A stretch of 41,444 nt of DNA, taken from contig NZ_FNOK01000074.1 in the NCBI RefSeq assembly GCF_900106995.1, forward strand, positions 1-41,444, given 5' to 3'. The position numbers were made by a program, and so were the translations under genes. The notes below the pieces were generated by a model. That model saw only the letters and a list, made by a program, of their open reading frames with translations. It had not been told where the DNA came from and did not search any database. Shown here piece by piece: positions 40,332-41,444 of the stretch. Positions within the stretch are counted from its first letter, which is position 1, and each line of letters opens with the position of its first letter. This DNA is from Saccharopolyspora shandongensis (GTDB taxonomy: Bacteria; Actinomycetota; Actinomycetes; Mycobacteriales; Pseudonocardiaceae).

Positions 40332-41444
40332 ATGACACCGCTACTGAACACCCAGGACTCGACCGTGCAGGCCACGCCGCCCGCACAGTCCGTGGTGTCA
40401 TGCACCGATACTGAACTCGCGGCCCGCATCCAAGAACTGGAGAAGGAGATGCGGGTGCTGATGTGGGAACAGCTGCAATGCATCGCCGAAGCCGACCACC
40501 GAGCCATCCACACCGACACCACCGCCCGATCACTACAAGTCTGGCTGCAAGGACTACTCAACATCGACCCGCGTGACGCGAAAACCCGCGTGACAGTGGC
40601 CCGTAACGTCGAAGACCGACGGAGCTTGTATGGCGAGACGATGCCGCCCGACATGCCCGACACCGCCGCCGCATTGTCTGAGGGCGCGATCGGGCTGGAC
40701 CACGCGCGTGTCATCGTCAACGGCATCCGGCGCCTACCCGACTACGCCCGCTGCCACCAAGTCGCCGAAGTCGAGGCAACTCTCGCCGGGTATGCGCGGA
40801 CGATGTCACCGAGAGAGCTGGAGAAACTCGCCGAACGCATCCGCTACCTCCTCGACCAAGACGGCGCCCACCGCAACGAAGAAAACCAGCACGAAGCACG
40901 CGAACTTCACTACGCGACCGCCCGGGATGGCATGACCGTCATCAAAGCCAAACTGGACCGCGAAACCGGAGCGAAGTTCGCCGCACTCATACAACCCCTC
41001 GCCGCACCCCGCCCCGAGATCGACGGGGAGAAAGACCCCCGCACGACGGGGCAACGGAACGCCGACGGCTTCGCCGCACTACTGGACCTCGCACTGGACC
41101 ACGACGGAATGCCCCGTACCGGTGGGCAACGACCGCAGATGACCATCGCCATCGACTTCGACGATCTCAAGCGGGGCCTGGGGTTCGTCAACGAGGACGG
41201 CATGCCCGGCACGCTGAACACCGAACGTGCCATCACCGCGCAGAACGCACGCCGCATCGCCTGCGACGCCGAGGTACTGCCCATCGCCCTCGACGGCGAC
41301 AGCCTCCCGCTGGATGTCGGCCGGGCGAAACGCACCGCACCCACCCACATCCGCACCGCACTACTCCGACGCGACGGCGTCTGCGCGTTCCCCGGGTGTG
41401 ACCGACCGCCGGGAACACCCGAAGCACACCACGTCCAGCACTGG
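40332..41444 (+). CDS. DUF222 / HNH endonuclease (13E12 repeat family), 3' end missing
   Basis: The 371 codons present carry a helical DUF222 domain (about residues 25-330, including A-L-S-E-G-A-I-G-L-D-H-A-R-V-I). The start of an HNH nuclease domain follows (R-R-D-G-V-C-A-F-P-G-C-D-R-P, then H-H-V). The window ends before the final HNH residues. These are the 13E12 family proteins, present in many copies in actinomycetes and linked to repeats. ATG 40332 follows GGAGG. Codon use differs from the rest of the window: CTA, CAA, GGA and CGA codons are frequent, which suggests separate ancestry. A LexA-like box upstream points to induction by DNA damage. Confidence 0.9.
   Translation, partial: MTPLLNTQDSTVQATPPAQSVVSCTDTELAARIQELEKEMRVLMWEQLQCIAEADHRAIHTDTTARSLQVWLQGLLNIDPRDAKTRVTVARNVEDRRSLYGETMPPDMPDTAAALSEGAIGLDHARVIVNGIRRLPDYARCHQVAEVEATLAGYARTMSPRELEKLAERIRYLLDQDGAHRNEENQHEARELHYATARDGMTVIKAKLDRETGAKFAALIQPLAAPRPEIDGEKDPRTTGQRNADGFAALLDLALDHDGMPRTGGQRPQMTIAIDFDDLKRGLGFVNEDGMPGTLNTERAITAQNARRIACDAEVLPIALDGDSLPLDVGRAKRTAPTHIRTALLRRDGVCAFPGCDRPPGTPEAHHVQHW

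Noticed and set aside
39684..41444. A prophage or integrative element boundary at the DUF222 region
   Set aside because: No integrase, tRNA target or direct-repeat att pair is visible; composition and codon use alone are not enough.

Overview
The window is GC-rich DNA with actinomycete-style codon use: many GTG starts, chains of ATGA/GTGA gene overlaps, Tat signal peptides and lipoproteins. The gene families (DyP-type EfeB, AAC(2')-I, Mut7-C protein, ACT-GNAT protein, DUF222-HNH protein) point to a Pseudonocardiaceae-like actinomycete such as Saccharopolyspora or a relative. The genus is inference. No rRNA, tRNA, transposase or integrase gene is visible. Apart from the last 1.8 kb the window reads as chromosomal catabolic and accessory DNA.

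Layout. (1) 1-2802: end of an efeUOB iron-uptake operon. (2) 2936-10132: a divergent homoprotocatechuate (3,4-dihydroxyphenylacetate) meta-cleavage cluster. hpaD and an MHS transporter run rightward; an FAH-RraA fusion, a GntR regulator, a DapA-like lyase and hpaE run leftward. Paired operator-like palindromes lie in the shared promoter region. (3) 10172-17162: a KhtTU-type K+/H+ antiporter pair, a VOC protein, an exported cytosine-deaminase-like amidohydrolase, a Mut7-C protein, a beta-helix protein, an SGNH esterase and a chromosomal AAC(2')-I-type acetyltransferase. (4) 17183-24453: an APC permease and a five-gene overlapping operon for hydroxyproline-type catabolism (three-subunit D-amino-acid dehydrogenase, DapA-like deaminase, proline-racemase-family epimerase), with an XRE-cupin regulator upstream. 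(5) 24736-28315: an overlapping DUF1177 / NCS1 permease / M20 hydrolase operon whose substrate is unknown. (6) 28380-39683: M28 aminopeptidase, Tat-exported phosphoesterase, IclR regulator, quinone oxidoreductase behind a MerR/SoxR-like promoter, idi, a membrane-anchored ACT-GNAT protein, an amidohydrolase/MFS pair facing an RpiR regulator, and a secreted M14 carboxypeptidase. (7) 39684-41444: a GT-skewed non-coding tract with a 138-bp nested hairpin, a LexA-box-like site, and a DUF222-HNH gene that runs off the window.

Working together. The common theme is scavenging. Secreted M14 and M28 peptidases would release amino acids and peptides. The hydroxyproline operon, the M20/NCS1/DUF1177 operon and the amidohydrolase/MFS operon each look like transport-plus-catabolism modules with their own regulator, and the hpa cluster adds aromatic acid breakdown. 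Two families of AT-rich palindromes, AATTTTAGGCAAAATT and GTTTCAATTGAAAC, lie about 15-30 nt after stop codons in otherwise GC-rich spacers. They are the most conspicuous structure that the genes do not explain.
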